Shown here: positions 63,817-64,000 of the stretch, in pieces | How the letters are laid out: each line of letters begins with the position of its first letter | How positions within the stretch are numbered: the stretch's first letter is position 1 | Assembly (NCBI GenBank): GCA_947072565.1 | Contig: CAMTIM010000038.1 | Location: 34,287 to 98,286, forward strand | Length of the DNA: 64,000 bases | Reading direction: 5' to 3' | DNA from: an uncultured Peptostreptococcaceae bacterium | Lineage (GTDB): Bacteria > Bacillota > Clostridia > Peptostreptococcales > Peptostreptococcaceae | Program-made: the position numbers and the translations under genes | Notes under the pieces: model-generated | What the model saw: the letters and a program-made list of their open reading frames with translations, nothing else | What the model was told of the DNA's origin: nothing | The model's database searches: none

Positions 63817-63958
63817 ATATTAATTAAAAAAATTAATATAAATGTGATAAAACAAGAAAATTAACTAATACTATATAAAGAAGAAAGTAAAAAACAAATA
63901 TAAAAGATGTTCCCAAAATATACAATATAACTTAAAGTCATGCACAGGAGGGACAATA

Positions 63959-64000
63959 ATGAACAATTCAATGAAGAAGAAATTAAAAATAATATTAAGT
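63959..64000 (+). CDS. Start of a further gene, 3' partial
   Basis: An ATG with AGGAGGG 7 bases upstream opens a frame that runs off the window. Only 14 codons are visible (MNNSMKKKLKIILS). The run of lysines followed by hydrophobic residues looks like the start of a signal peptide or membrane anchor. Identity unknown. Confidence 0.6.
   Translation, partial: MNNSMKKKLKIILS

Noticed and set aside
1..64000. CRISPR arrays, tRNA or rRNA genes, prophage
   Set aside because: No regularly spaced repeats, cloverleaf-like GC-rich segments or phage structural genes were seen on either strand.

Overview
The window is very AT-rich, gene-dense DNA with strong AGGAGG-type ribosome binding sites, U-tract terminators, a tyrosine T-box, a reverse-type rubrerythrin, an [FeFe]-hydrogenase-like sensor and spore-type SPOCS (DUF3794) domains. 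This points to an anaerobic, spore-forming low-GC Firmicute, most likely a Clostridia member of the Peptostreptococcaceae type (Paraclostridium/Romboutsia/Terrisporobacter-like). The genus is inference. No rRNA, tRNA, CRISPR array, prophage or intact insertion sequence was seen.

Layout. 1-1.6 kb: 3' part of an ABC exporter. 1.7-5.2 kb (minus strand): a two-gene cassette of unrecognised proteins duplicated in tandem, each copy behind the same promoter-region box, then a secreted CAP-domain protein. 5.5-7.4 kb: a small HsdR-N-like protein with a His/Cys-rich tail, a probable non-coding RNA, and a second sigma-70 factor. 7.6-11 kb: two adjacent dynamin-like GTPases. 11-13.9 kb: DUF969-DUF979-pcp-gamma-glutamylcyclotransferase operon, all linked to pyroglutamate. 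14-22 kb: glycosyltransferase, murE, a DUF2232-like membrane protein, T-box-controlled tyrS, small proteins and a DMT transporter. 22-34 kb: anaerobic metabolism, with rubrerythrin, DUF362 ferredoxin protein, an amidohydrolase/dihydroorotase pair, a three-gene sensory hydrogenase/phosphatase module, and a YfcC transporter with PepD dipeptidase. 34-37 kb (minus): MacAB-type ABC transporter. 37-38.5 kb (minus): an acetyltransferase gene headed by a group I intron. 38.7-45.6 kb: VanW protein, MATE pump and the complete pstSCAB-phoU operon. 45.7-47.9 kb: intracellular subtilisin and UDP-GlcNAc 2-epimerase.

The most unusual region is 48.0-61.2 kb. It holds a SPOCS-domain protein, a second SPOCS protein carrying one DUF11-type repeat, a 1143-residue DUF11-like protein on the other strand, and a 2693-residue protein with about 18 DUF11 repeats. 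None has a signal peptide or wall anchor. SPOCS domains are known from spore-coat morphogenesis (SipL), and the 1143-residue gene has a promoter resembling the SigK consensus. I infer a mother-cell-made spore-surface fibre or layer in which the DUF11-SPOCS fusion is the adaptor. The duplicated cassettes at 1.7-4.2 kb might also be spore-surface parts, but that is weaker.

The window ends with an APC amino-acid permease and the first codons of another gene. Start codons were moved from the longest reading frame wherever a Shine-Dalgarno sequence clearly chose an internal start.
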